Positions 18,310-27,370 of a stretch of 36,743 bases of DNA are shown one piece after another. The translations under genes were made by a program, and so were the position numbers. The notes below the pieces were generated by a model that saw only the letters and a list, made by a program, of their open reading frames with translations, had not been told where the DNA came from and did no database searches. Numbering within the stretch: position 1 is the stretch's first letter; every line of letters starts with the position of its first letter. This stretch comes from Elusimicrobiota bacterium. GTDB lineage: Bacteria; Elusimicrobiota; Elusimicrobia; Elusimicrobiales; UBA9959. Location of the stretch: contig JACQPH010000111.1 of assembly GCA_016207645.1 (NCBI GenBank), positions 1 through 36,743 on the forward strand. The letters run 5' to 3'.

Positions 18310-19626
18310 ATGATAAACCTATTTCTGGCGGTCCTTTTCTCGGCGGCGCTCTGCGCCCCGGCCTCCGCGCAGGTCAAGCGCGTGAAAAGCGAGGAATCGC
18401 TGTTCCTCGACCTGCAGAAGACCGGCCTGGGCGCCCTGAACGAGCTGGACGAGAAGCGGAAATTCCTGGAGCTGGTGCGCCTGGAGAAGCAGAAGCTGCA
18501 GGGCAAGATGCTGGGCGACATCTACGACAACGCCTACGAGTATTACCGCAACGGCAACTACGAGGACGCCAAGGACCTGGCGCTGAAGATCATCTCCATC
18601 GACCCCAACCACCAGGACGCGCATATGCTGCTGGAGGCCTCCAACCAGCTGCGCGGCAGCCTGCGCCCCGGCATGAGCGAGAAGCTGATGCTGGAGGACC
18701 GCTTCAAGACGGCCCTTTCCTATTACACCGAGGGCCGCATCGTGGAGGCCCATACCAAGATGACCGAAGTGGTCAAGCTCTCCCCGAACAACATCAAGGC
18801 CAGGTACTGGCTCTCCAAGATGAAGGAGGACCTGAAGGAATATTATTTCCAGAAGGGCATGCAGGACTACCAGGCCAGGGACCTGAAAGGCTCGCTGGAC
18901 GATCTTTACAACGCCCTGCTGATCAGGCCCCGGGATACCCTCATCATCACCTGGATCACCCGCGTGGAGGACGAGCTGCGCCAGCAGCGCGCCAACGACC
19001 TGCTCAAGTCGGCGCTGGAGTTCTACGCCCAGGGCCGCCTGAAGGACGCCCACGACGGGCTGAGGCGCGCGCTGGAGGTGCAGCCCGGCGACTCCAAGGC
19101 CGGCAAACTGCTGGCCGAGGTCAGGACCGAGCTGGAGAACGGCTTCCTGGCCGCCGGCAAGAAATTCTACGGCTCCCGCAGGTACACCGAGGCCATAGGG
19201 GAGTGGGACAAGGCCAAGCCCTATACGGCCAACATGGCCTACATCAACAACCTCATCTCCCGCGCCCGCCAGCAGATGAAGCTGGAAGGGGAAGAGAAGA
19301 AGCGCCGCGCCGACGAGGCCGCGCGCCGCGCGAAGACCGAGGAGGAGGCCCGCCTCAAAGAGGAGGAGGACCGCAAGAAGGCCGAGGCCGAGGCCAAAAA
19401 GCGCGGCCTGAGCGTGGAGGAAGTGGTCAAGAAACCGCAGGGCGTGACCGAGGAGAACCGCATGGCCGCCCAGCAGCACTACATGGAGGGCATCAAGTAC
19501 TTCCAGAACTCGAATTACGACAAGGCCCGCGACGAGTGGACCATAGCGCGGCAGCTCGACCCCGGCAACGCCGACGCCGCGGCCGGCCTCAAGCGCATAG
19601 AGTCGATACTCTCCGGCGGGCAGTAG
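18310..19626 (+). CDS. TPR-repeat periplasmic protein (TadD-like position)
   Basis: signal peptide MINLFLAVLFSAALCAPASAQ; several TPR-like repeats (YYRNGNYEDAKDLALKIISIDPNHQDA etc.). Confidence 0.7.
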   Translation: MINLFLAVLFSAALCAPASAQVKRVKSEESLFLDLQKTGLGALNELDEKRKFLELVRLEKQKLQGKMLGDIYDNAYEYYRNGNYEDAKDLALKIISIDPNHQDAHMLLEASNQLRGSLRPGMSEKLMLEDRFKTALSYYTEGRIVEAHTKMTEVVKLSPNNIKARYWLSKMKEDLKEYYFQKGMQDYQARDLKGSLDDLYNALLIRPRDTLIITWITRVEDELRQQRANDLLKSALEFYAQGRLKDAHDGLRRALEVQPGDSKAGKLLAEVRTELENGFLAAGKKFYGSRRYTEAIGEWDKAKPYTANMAYINNLISRARQQMKLEGEEKKRRADEAARRAKTEEEARLKEEEDRKKAEAEAKKRGLSVEEVVKKPQGVTEENRMAAQQHYMEGIKYFQNSNYDKARDEWTIARQLDPGNADAAAGLKRIESILSGGQ

Positions 19627-19650
19627 CCGCGCGCGGGGAAGGCGGAGGGG

Positions 19651-19681
19651 GCCGCCCTCAAAAAGGGCGGCTCCTTTTTTG
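19651..19681 (+). terminator. Rho-independent terminator
   Basis: GCCGCCC-TCAAAAA-GGGCGGC followed by TCCTTTTTTT, 25 nt after the stop of the TPR gene. Confidence 0.92.
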
Positions 19682-19695
19682 AAGGTAACTGCCCG

Positions 19696-19723
19696 AACCC
19701 CATATAGCGACCTGAACGGTTAC
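19696..19723. repeat. Repeat tail copy
   Basis: AACCCCATATAGCGACCTGAACGGTTAC is 25/28 identical to AACCCCGTATAGCGACCTGAATAGTTAC at 20990-21017. Confidence 0.75.
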
Positions 19724-19739
19724 TTTTGAAGACTATCTT

Positions 19740-19782
19740 TTAACCGTTCTGTAACATGTTTGAAACGCGGACTTTGTAGAAT
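19740..19782 (+). promoter_or_regulatory. Three-unit 11-bp-period direct-repeat box with -10
   Basis: TTAAC 19740, GTAAC 19751, GAAAC 19762, 10 bp, TAGAAT 19777-19782. Confidence 0.65.
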
Positions 19783-19828
19783 TTGAGCAGGCTCGGGCGG
19801 GACCGGTTTCTCTTATAGGACAAAATTT

Positions 19829-20944
19829 ATGCGGCTTACCGTGAAATGGCTGATGTGGTTCGTCGGGATAGGCATCTACGTGATGTTCCTCGGCGGCATT
19901 TTCTACTACAACCTCTTCAAGTGGACTTTCGACGAGAAGCTGAAACAGGACGTGATCGAGACCGTCAAGGTCTACGCGCCCACCCTGCGCAACGGCCTGC
20001 TCAACAACGCCAACGCGATCTCCTTCGAGGAGTACGACATCATGCAGTCGCTGGTCAAGGACGAGCGCATCACCTCCCTGATCTACCTCAGCCGCCAGGG
20101 CAAGGTGCGCTGGCACAAGGAATCCCGGTTCATGGGCATGGGCTGGGACGAACTGCAGAAGCAGGTCCCGCCGCCCACCGACGCCATAGCGCAGGCCTAC
20201 CTCTCCAAGATGCCCAAGGTGCGCCAGGTGAAGGGCGAGCCTTTCTACGAGATCGCCATCCCTTTCTCGGTCCGCGGCGACATCATCGGCATCATCGACA
20301 TGATGGTGTCCAGGGCCGGCGCGGAGGTGCTGATCGGCTCGGCCATGCGCAAGTACGTGTTCGGGGCCGTCGGCGTCCTGTTCCTGCTGGGCCTGCCGCT
20401 CTATTTCTTCTTCCACCACTACGTGATCTCGCCGATGGACGCGCTGCGCGACAGCGTGGAGAGCGTCTCGCTCAAGAACTTCGACCTGCGCTTCCCGGCC
20501 CGCGCCGACGAGTTCGGGGACCTTTCCGGCGCCATCACGAGGCTGATGGGGAAGATGAAGGTGGAGATAGAGGGCATCTCCAACAGGGACCGCACCTACA
20601 AGGAGGCGGAGCAGCGCTGGTGGCGTTCCCTGCTGAACATCATCGTGCCGGCCACGAACTACGTGATCGTCGTCGACGAGAACAACAGCATCCTTTACGC
20701 CAATTTCGAGCTCGGCCAGGGCATGGACGCCAAGAACATCCACCTGCTGGACGTGGTGGACAGCCAGCAGCAGACGCTGCTGCGCCTGGTGGGCCAGGCC
20801 TTCGAGACCCCCGACCAGCCCGTGGAGGGCGAGACCGTCTTCAAGAACCAGAACTTCAACGTGAAGGTGCTCCACGTCGGCCAGACCGCCGAGACCAACC
20901 GCACCCTGATCCTCTTCTACCCCAAAGCCCAGATAAGCATGTAG
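19829..20944 (+). CDS. Membrane sensor with periplasmic domain, HAMP and PAS-like domain, no recognisable output domain
   Basis: two TM segments flanking about 145 aa; HAMP-like VISPMDALRDSVESVSLKNFDLRFPARADEFGDLSGAITRLMGKM; C-terminal PAS-like NYVIVVDENNSILYAN; no kinase/GGDEF/MA motifs. Confidence 0.7.
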   Translation: MRLTVKWLMWFVGIGIYVMFLGGIFYYNLFKWTFDEKLKQDVIETVKVYAPTLRNGLLNNANAISFEEYDIMQSLVKDERITSLIYLSRQGKVRWHKESRFMGMGWDELQKQVPPPTDAIAQAYLSKMPKVRQVKGEPFYEIAIPFSVRGDIIGIIDMMVSRAGAEVLIGSAMRKYVFGAVGVLFLLGLPLYFFFHHYVISPMDALRDSVESVSLKNFDLRFPARADEFGDLSGAITRLMGKMKVEIEGISNRDRTYKEAEQRWWRSLLNIIVPATNYVIVVDENNSILYANFELGQGMDAKNIHLLDVVDSQQQTLLRLVGQAFETPDQPVEGETVFKNQNFNVKVLHVGQTAETNRTLILFYPKAQISM

Positions 20945-20945
20945 C

Positions 20946-21017
20946 CGTAACTTTAGGTAGTGGAGGGTTGGCCGGGGTTTTGCCCCGCGAACCCCGTATA
21001 GCGACCTGAATAGTTAC
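20946..21017. repeat. Short palindromic mosaic repeat with single arm, bounded by GTAACT..AGTTAC
   Basis: GGCCGGGGTTTTGCCCCGCGAACCCC (20970-20995) equals one arm of the 4300 copy; GTAACT..AGGT / ACCT..AGTTAC borders. Confidence 0.7.
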
Positions 21018-21080
21018 GAATAATTATGTATTATATAACCAGCACGGGCCCGGCCCGCGGGTATTATTTTGGAGGAAATT

Positions 21081-21377
21081 ATGAAACTTGAAGTGCGCAA
21101 TATCAGCGTCGGTTCGCTCGTTACCTCTTCGGTGCCGCTGGTGGTCTTCTGCCTGGCGCTCCTCGGGGGCGTGGTGACCTTCATGGTGGTGCCCAATATG
21201 CAGCTGGCCTCCATGAGCTTTTTCCAGAAGCTGCTGAGCGTGGGCCTCTACGCCCTGCTTTACGTGGTGATAAGCACGGCGGTGCTCGTGTTCGCCGCCT
21301 TCGTCTACAACGTCCTCACCGGGGTGCTCGGCCTCCGCGGCATCACTTTCGACATAGAAGAGATCCACCACGACTAA
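21081..21377 (+). CDS. Small two-TM membrane protein, DUF3566-like
   Basis: MKLEVRNISVGSLVTSSVPLVVFCLALLGGVVTFMVV...; ATG 21081 preceded by GGAGGAAATT. Confidence 0.55.
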   Translation: MKLEVRNISVGSLVTSSVPLVVFCLALLGGVVTFMVVPNMQLASMSFFQKLLSVGLYALLYVVISTAVLVFAAFVYNVLTGVLGLRGITFDIEEIHHD

Positions 21378-21383
21378 AACAAA

Positions 21384-22142
21384 ATGAAAATAAACATCAT
21401 CTTTGCCTCGAAAGACCTGTCGCGGGCCTCGCTGATGCTGGAGATGCTTTCCCGGCAGGGCTACGCCGTGGCCACGGCCCACCGGGCCCGGGAGGTCATG
21501 GGGATGCTGGCGGAGAAGTCCTTCGACATGGTCATGATAGGCCAGAACCTGGCCGACGAGGAAGGGCTCACCTTCCTGCGCAACCTCAGGGCCAAGAACA
21601 AGAACATCCCCGTCATCGCGGTGCTGGAATCCCCGGACACCTTCCTCGACCATATGCCGTCCGGCCTGAACATGGAGGCCCTGCTGCCGCACGGCGCCTC
21701 CGGCCGCGAGACCCCCAGGATCTCCTACAAGCTGGCCTTCTTCCAGCTCGGAGCCGACGAGTGCCTGGCCTACAGCCAGGACCTGCACGAGAGCGTCGCC
21801 CGCGTGCGGGCCGTGGTGCGCCGCACCGTCAGCGTGCAGGCGGACGAAGTGCTGAAGATGAACGAGATAGAGCTCAATATGTCGAGCTACACGGTGCGCA
21901 TCGGCGGCAGGGAGATAAAGGTGACGGCCAAGGAATTCGACCTGCTCTACGTCTTCCTGAGCTCCCCGAACCGCGTACTGTCCAGGCCCTACCTGATAGA
22001 GCGCGTCTGGGGCTACAACTATTTCGGCTCGCCGCGCACGGTGGACGTGCACGTGCGCAGGCTGCGCTCCAAGATGGGCAAGTCCTCGCGCTACGTGCAC
22101 ACGGTGCCCTGCGTGGGCTACAAGCTGGTGCCCTCCAAGTAG
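21384..22142 (+). CDS. OmpR/PhoB-family response regulator with degenerate receiver
   Basis: C-terminal winged helix VRIGGREIKVTAKEFDLLYVFLSSPNRVLSRPYLIERVWGYNYFGSPRTVDVHVRRLRSKMG...VGYKLVPSK; receiver lacks the usual acidic pair and phospho-Asp. Confidence 0.88.
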   Translation: MKINIIFASKDLSRASLMLEMLSRQGYAVATAHRAREVMGMLAEKSFDMVMIGQNLADEEGLTFLRNLRAKNKNIPVIAVLESPDTFLDHMPSGLNMEALLPHGASGRETPRISYKLAFFQLGADECLAYSQDLHESVARVRAVVRRTVSVQADEVLKMNEIELNMSSYTVRIGGREIKVTAKEFDLLYVFLSSPNRVLSRPYLIERVWGYNYFGSPRTVDVHVRRLRSKMGKSSRYVHTVPCVGYKLVPSK

Positions 22143-22200
22143 GGGGGCGGGGTTCGGGAGCGGAGAAATTCAGCTTTTAAAAAACAACGGGAGAAAAAAT

Positions 22201-22578
22201 ATGGCCGCGAACAAGATCCTGATAATAGACGACGACACGCACCTGCGCGAGAGCCTGGCCGAGGTGCTGGACCTGGAGGGCTTCAAATGCTTCGAGGCCG
22301 GCAACGCCAGGGGCGGCATAGAGTCCGCCAAGAAGAACAAGCCCGACGTGGTGATAATGGACATCCAGCTGCCGGACTCCTCCGGCTTCCAGATCTGCCA
22401 GGAGCTGCGCAAGTTCTCGAAGGAGTTCATCCTCATCATGATGACGGGCCGCTTCCTCTCGGCCGAGGAGAAGACCCAGGGCCTGTCCCTGGGCGCCGAC
22501 GAGTACATGACCAAGCCCTTCGATATACCGGAGCTCTGCATCCGCATCCGCCAGCTGCTCACCAGGAAGGGGAAATAA
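22201..22578 (+). CDS. Single-domain (CheY-like) response regulator
   Basis: KILIIDDDTHLRESL, VVIMDIQLPDSSG, MMTGR, GADEYMTKPFD. Confidence 0.9.
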   Translation: MAANKILIIDDDTHLRESLAEVLDLEGFKCFEAGNARGGIESAKKNKPDVVIMDIQLPDSSGFQICQELRKFSKEFILIMMTGRFLSAEEKTQGLSLGADEYMTKPFDIPELCIRIRQLLTRKGK

Positions 22579-24047
22579 TGAAAAAGACCGCCCTGACGCT
22601 CGTTTCCCTGCTGGTGTTTTCCACCGCCTTCGCGCAGCAGCCTCCCGCCGCCGCGAAGCCCGCGGCTAAACCCGCGGCCGCCGCCGGAGCGGCCGGCGGC
22701 CAGATGGAACTTTACCTGGAGGCCATGGACGGCCAGGGCTGGCAGTGGTTCTTCCTGGCCGACACCGTCAGGCGCCGCCTGGACGGGTCCGGCCTCAAGG
22801 TGTACCCGCTGGTGACGAAGAACGCCGACGGCGCCTTTTCCGCCCGCCGCGGCGAGACGGAGCTGGCCGAGTCCTACCGGCTCGCGGTGCTGGTAAAGTC
22901 CTATCCCGGCAAGCTGCTCAACTATCTTAACGCGCGCTCCCTCAGCCCTTCGGCCGACGGCTGGCGCGACGCCGCCCTTTTCGCCGGGGTCAACCCGGAC
23001 GAACTGGAAAAACGCGCCGCCTCCGAGGGCGCCGCGGCCCTGGCGGACGCGAATAAAAGGTCCTCCGCGGCCGGCGCCGCCGAGACCGCCCTTTTCCTGG
23101 GGGGGAAGCGCTACGCGGGCTCCCAGCGTCTGCTGCCGCTTTACGACGCCGTGAACGCCTCCCTGCCCGCCGCCAGGCGCGCCCCGCCCCCGGCCGGCTA
23201 CGTCGCGAAGCCCAAGGCCCCGCCCCCCGGTTTCTGGGTGGTCCTCAGCTCCGGCCTGGCCGCGAACGACGCTCTGGTGGGCGTGTTCGACAGGTATTTC
23301 GAGGGCATAAAGCCGGTAACGCTGGACCACGCCTCCGCGGAGCGCGCGGCCCGGTTCCCCGCGCTCGAGTTCGTCCCCTCCTACGTCCTCGCCGCCACGC
23401 CCGAGGCCAAGACCCGCCTGGACGCCGAGATCAGGGCCGGGCTTTTCAAGGAGAACGGCGGCTACCTGGTCTACGAGGACAGGCAGCGCGCCGGCCTGTA
23501 CGCCGGCCGGCCGGAAAAAAAGAACACCCTGGAGATCTTCGTGATGAGCCAGTGCCCCTTCGGGGTGCTGGCGGAGAACGCAGTGCTGGACGCGGAAAAG
23601 AACAAGCTGCTGCCGGAAGGCCTTAAGGTCGAGATACATTATATCGGCGACGCCAAAAAGGACGAGGCCGGCGCCTGGACCTTCTCGAGCCTGCACGGGC
23701 AGCCGGAATGGGAGGAGAACGCCCGCCAGATCTTCATTAACGCGAAGTTCCCGGACAAGTTCAACGCGTACCTGCTGGAGCGCAACAAAGCGGTGACCTC
23801 CCCCGACTGGCAGAGCGCGGCTAAAACCGCCGGCATCGACCCCGAGGCCGTGACCGCGGGCTTCGGGGAGGCCAAGGACCTCCTGGCCGCCAATTTCGCG
23901 GCGACCGGGGCGCTGGGGATCACCACTTCCCCGTCGTTCATGGTGGACGGAAGACGCTTCATGGTGGGGCTCGGCGAGCTGACGAAGACAGCCGGCTTCG
24001 AGAAGCTCCCGCCGCCCGGCCAGCCGGCCGCCGGCTGCGCCAAATAG
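22578..24047 (+). CDS. Exported protein with C-terminal thioredoxin-fold/GILT-like domain (single-Cys CPFG)
   Basis: signal peptide; TLEIFVMSQCPFGVLAENAVL, ALGITTSPSFMVDGRR; TAATG stop/start overlap with preceding gene. Confidence 0.6.
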   Translation: MKKTALTLVSLLVFSTAFAQQPPAAAKPAAKPAAAAGAAGGQMELYLEAMDGQGWQWFFLADTVRRRLDGSGLKVYPLVTKNADGAFSARRGETELAESYRLAVLVKSYPGKLLNYLNARSLSPSADGWRDAALFAGVNPDELEKRAASEGAAALADANKRSSAAGAAETALFLGGKRYAGSQRLLPLYDAVNASLPAARRAPPPAGYVAKPKAPPPGFWVVLSSGLAANDALVGVFDRYFEGIKPVTLDHASAERAARFPALEFVPSYVLAATPEAKTRLDAEIRAGLFKENGGYLVYEDRQRAGLYAGRPEKKNTLEIFVMSQCPFGVLAENAVLDAEKNKLLPEGLKVEIHYIGDAKKDEAGAWTFSSLHGQPEWEENARQIFINAKFPDKFNAYLLERNKAVTSPDWQSAAKTAGIDPEAVTAGFGEAKDLLAANFAATGALGITTSPSFMVDGRRFMVGLGELTKTAGFEKLPPPGQPAAGCAK

Positions 24048-24053
24048 GGGAAC

Positions 24054-24085
24054 GCAACATTTCCGTAACAGCCTTCTGGGATAAT
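24054..24085 (+). promoter_or_regulatory. Two-unit 11-bp-period direct-repeat box with -10
   Basis: GCAAC 24054, GTAAC 24065, 10 bp, GATAAT 24080-24085. Confidence 0.6.
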
Positions 24086-24090
24086 ATACG

Positions 24091-24180
24091 GAGGGATTAA
24101 GGATTAAGGATTAAGGATTAAGAATCAAGGATTAAGACTTGCCGCTATACTTAATTCTTACCACTTAATCCTTAATCCCG
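24091..24180. repeat. Heptad-period inverted array pair (GGATTAA unit)
   Basis: GGGATTAAGGATTAAG (24093-24108) perfectly pairs with CTTAATCCTTAATCCC (24164-24179). Confidence 0.85.
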
Positions 24181-24187
24181 CCCGATT

Positions 24188-26077
24188 ATGACAGAAGCTC
24201 CAAAGAAGCGCGGCAGGCTGTTCTACAAGTTCCTGCTCATCTTCCTCATAGTTTCGCTGGTGCCCCTCGGCATAGTCGGCTACTACCTCGTAAACCTCAG
24301 CCAGGTCACCCTGAACCGCGCCATCTCCCGCGACCAGGAATCCCTGGCCGTCGGCTTCGCCGATACCGTCTCCAGCTACATAGTGAATTTCCGCAACGTG
24401 CTGACCGACGCGGCCCACCTGGAGGATTTCGCCTCCATGAACGTGCCCAAGCAGCGCGAGCTGGTGAGCCACATCATGCAGCTGCACGCGGCCTTCCTCG
24501 AGATCTCGGTGATAAACGCCGCCGGGGTCGAGACGGTGCGCCTGGGCCGCTTCGAGCACGAGAGCAAGATGCGGGACTTCTCCGGCGACGCGCTGTTCGC
24601 CAAGGTCATGCGCGCCGGCGAGTTCGTGGGCGGGCTCGAGAAATACCAGGGCAAGTACCCCGCCATCACGATGGGCGCGCAGATAGTGAACCCGGCCACC
24701 AACCAGCCGGCCGGGGCGATCCTCGCCAAGATGAGCCTCACCGCCCTGTCGAGCCTGCTGAAGACCGGCTTCCCGGAGACCACCCACACGCAGGCCGCCG
24801 TGATCGATTCCAGCGGCTTCCTGATAGCGCATTCCAACGACAAGGAGATCTACAAGCCGGACGCCAAACTGCCGGACGACGTGCTGCGCATCCTCCTCCA
24901 GAACGACGCCAAGACCGGCGGCGGCGAGCTGATCCTGGAATCGGGCGAGCGCGTGCTGGGGGCCTTCGCCGAGGTCTCCGACCTGGGCTGGGTGGTCTAT
25001 ATCCAGCGCTCCGTGTCCGTGGCCTACTCGGCCTCCGACGACATGCTCAAGCGCACCTGGCGCATGATGCTGATAGTCACGGTTTTCGTGCTCTTCCTCG
25101 GCTACGCGGTCTCGCTGGTCATCACCCAGCCCATCTCGGCCCTGCGCGAGGCCGCCATCAAGCTGGGCGAGGGGGACTTCGACTACCTGCCGGACCTCAG
25201 CATGCCCAACGACGAAATAGGCGAGCTGGCGCACACCTTCATGCAGATGAGCGAGTCGCTGAAGGTCAAGACGGCCGAGATCATGTCCGCCAAGGACGAG
25301 CTGGAGCGCCTGAACCGCAGCCTGGAGAACCGGGTGGAGGCCCGCACGCGCGAGCTGAAATCGGCCCAGGACGAGCTGATCAAGAAGGAGCGCCTGGCCG
25401 CCATCGGGCAGATGGCCTCCGTCGTGGGCCACGAGATCCGCAACCCGCTGGCCGTCATCAACAACTCGATCTATTTCATCAAGACCAAGACCAACGCGCA
25501 GGCCAGCCCCGAGCCGAAGGTGGTAAAGCACATCGCCATCATCGAGTCCGAGATCAGGCAGGCCAACGGCATCATCGACGAGATCCTGGGCTTCGCCCGC
25601 ACGCGCGAGCTGAACCCCAAGCTGGTGCACCTGAACTCCTACCTGGAGGACCTGACCATGTCCTTCCCGGTGCCGCCGCATATCGAGCTGGTGAAGAGCT
25701 TCGCGCCGGAGAACCCGACGGTGAACATAGACACCGACGAGATGGCGCAGGCGCTCCGCAACCTGATCAAGAACGGCATCGAGGTGATGCCGGAGCGCGG
25801 CAAGGTGTACGTGCGCAGCGAGATGGCCGACGCCGGCACGGTGCGCATCGACGTGGAGGACACCGGCCAGGGCATCCCCAAGGAGACCCTGGAAAAGATC
25901 TTCGCCCCTTTCTTCACCACCAAAGCGCGCGGCACGGGCCTGGGCCTCGCCGTGGTGAAGAAGGTGGCCGACCGCCACAAGGGCCGCATAGAGGCCACCA
26001 GCGTGGTCGGCCAGGGCACCTGCTTCAGGCTTTTCATCCCCGTGGTGCAGAACCCTCCGCCCCCGGCCCCGCGGTAA
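24188..26077 (+). CDS. Sensor histidine kinase (Cache-like extracellular domain, HAMP, HisKA, HATPase)
   Basis: two TMs around large sensor domain; HAMP; H-box VVGHEIRNPLAVINNSIYF; N-box NLIKNGIEVMP; DTGQGIPKE, GTGLGLAVVKKV. Confidence 0.93.
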   Translation: MTEAPKKRGRLFYKFLLIFLIVSLVPLGIVGYYLVNLSQVTLNRAISRDQESLAVGFADTVSSYIVNFRNVLTDAAHLEDFASMNVPKQRELVSHIMQLHAAFLEISVINAAGVETVRLGRFEHESKMRDFSGDALFAKVMRAGEFVGGLEKYQGKYPAITMGAQIVNPATNQPAGAILAKMSLTALSSLLKTGFPETTHTQAAVIDSSGFLIAHSNDKEIYKPDAKLPDDVLRILLQNDAKTGGGELILESGERVLGAFAEVSDLGWVVYIQRSVSVAYSASDDMLKRTWRMMLIVTVFVLFLGYAVSLVITQPISALREAAIKLGEGDFDYLPDLSMPNDEIGELAHTFMQMSESLKVKTAEIMSAKDELERLNRSLENRVEARTRELKSAQDELIKKERLAAIGQMASVVGHEIRNPLAVINNSIYFIKTKTNAQASPEPKVVKHIAIIESEIRQANGIIDEILGFARTRELNPKLVHLNSYLEDLTMSFPVPPHIELVKSFAPENPTVNIDTDEMAQALRNLIKNGIEVMPERGKVYVRSEMADAGTVRIDVEDTGQGIPKETLEKIFAPFFTTKARGTGLGLAVVKKVADRHKGRIEATSVVGQGTCFRLFIPVVQNPPPPAPR

Positions 26078-26083
26078 TTCCCC

Positions 26084-26112
26084 TTGTATTCCGCCTTGTA
26101 AAGTAATATAAA
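26084..26112 (+). promoter_or_regulatory. Sigma70-like promoter
   Basis: TTGTAT - 17 bp - TATAAA upstream of the hybrid kinase. Confidence 0.55.
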
Positions 26113-26152
26113 TATAGACGGCGCGCGGCCTTCGCCGCCGCGCCTATACGAC

Positions 26153-27325
26153 ATGGAAAGCAAAATTTTAGTAGTCGACGACGACGCCCATCTGCGGGAA
26201 ACCCTGCGCGACCTCCTGGAGATGGAGGGGTACAAGGTCTTCGAGGCGGAGAGCGGCGCGGCGGCCATGAAGATGGTAGTCTCCGATTTCTTCCACGTCA
26301 TCCTGATGGACTTCAACCTGACCGACAAGACCGGCATCGAGGTCATCAAGGACATCCGCAAGCTCAACACCGACAGCCAGATCCTGATGATGACCGCCCA
26401 CGCCTCGCTCGACACCGCGGTGCGCGCCATCCAGGAATCGGTCTACGATTTCCTGATCAAGCCCGTCGATTTCAACTACCTGCGCCGCTCCATCAAGAAG
26501 GCCGAGGAGAAGCTCTACCTCGAGCAGGAGAACAAGCGCCTGATCGACATGCTCAAGCACAATAACGAGGAGCTGGACCGCCTGAACGGCATGAAGAGCA
26601 AGTTCATGTCCATGGCCTCGCACGACCTGTCCAACTCCCTGATGACGCTGCAGATCAGCTTCGAGATGCTGGCCGCCACGGTCAATCCGAACCCCGACCA
26701 GAAGAAGAAGATGGATTTCATCAACACCAGCATCGCGCAGATCTCCCGCCTGATCGGGGACCTGGTGGACTGGGCCTCCATCGAGCAGGGGAAGCTCCGC
26801 ATGGAGAAGAACTATTTCGAGATGGACAAGATGGTGACCGAGATGATAGTGGGCCCGAAGGCCCGCGCCCAGCAGAAGAACATCGAGATCACGGCGGAGT
26901 GCTCCCCGGGCCTCAAGATGGTCTGCGCCGACAAGCGCCGCATAGGCCAGGTGCTGCTGAACCTGCTCGAGAACGGCATCCGCCATACCCAGCGCGGCGG
27001 CAGGATCACCGTCTACGTCACCCCGCTCGAGGATTCCGTCTGCGTTTCCGTCAAGGACACCGGCGAGGGCATAGACCCCGAGGTGCTCCCGAAGCTTTTC
27101 CAGAGTTTCTACCAGCCGGCCGGCGGCAAATCGCCGCATGGGCGCCTGGGGCTGGGGCTCTCTATCTCGAAGGAGATAGTGCAGAACCACGAGGGGAAGA
27201 TCATGGTGGAGAGCGAGGGCGTGGGCAAGGGCTCCGCTTTCAAGTTCACCATCCCCTTCGCCAAGGAGCCGCCCCCCGCGGACGCCGCGAAAGGCGGGCA
27301 GGCCCCGAACGAAGGGCATCATTAG
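26153..27325 (+). CDS. Receiver-HisKA-HATPase hybrid kinase
   Basis: KILVVDDDAHLRETL, VILMDFNLTDKTG, KPVDF; H-box MASHDLSNSLMTLQ; NLLENGIRHTQRGG, DTGEGIDPEVLPKLF, GLGLSISKEIV. Confidence 0.92.
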   Translation: MESKILVVDDDAHLRETLRDLLEMEGYKVFEAESGAAAMKMVVSDFFHVILMDFNLTDKTGIEVIKDIRKLNTDSQILMMTAHASLDTAVRAIQESVYDFLIKPVDFNYLRRSIKKAEEKLYLEQENKRLIDMLKHNNEELDRLNGMKSKFMSMASHDLSNSLMTLQISFEMLAATVNPNPDQKKKMDFINTSIAQISRLIGDLVDWASIEQGKLRMEKNYFEMDKMVTEMIVGPKARAQQKNIEITAECSPGLKMVCADKRRIGQVLLNLLENGIRHTQRGGRITVYVTPLEDSVCVSVKDTGEGIDPEVLPKLFQSFYQPAGGKSPHGRLGLGLSISKEIVQNHEGKIMVESEGVGKGSAFKFTIPFAKEPPPADAAKGGQAPNEGHH

Positions 27326-27370
27326 GGGAGCGGCAGCAGGCAGTATACACTGAGTACAAGGAGCTTAACT

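Noticed and set aside
24091-24180. CRISPR-like array
   Set aside because: Repeat unit is 7 nt without spacers, and no cas genes are present.
24158-25978. 606-aa minus-strand ORF (and 26168..27322, 22170..23696, 30233..31738, 32340..33680)
   Set aside because: Antisense shadows of clear kinase, protease and exported-protein genes.
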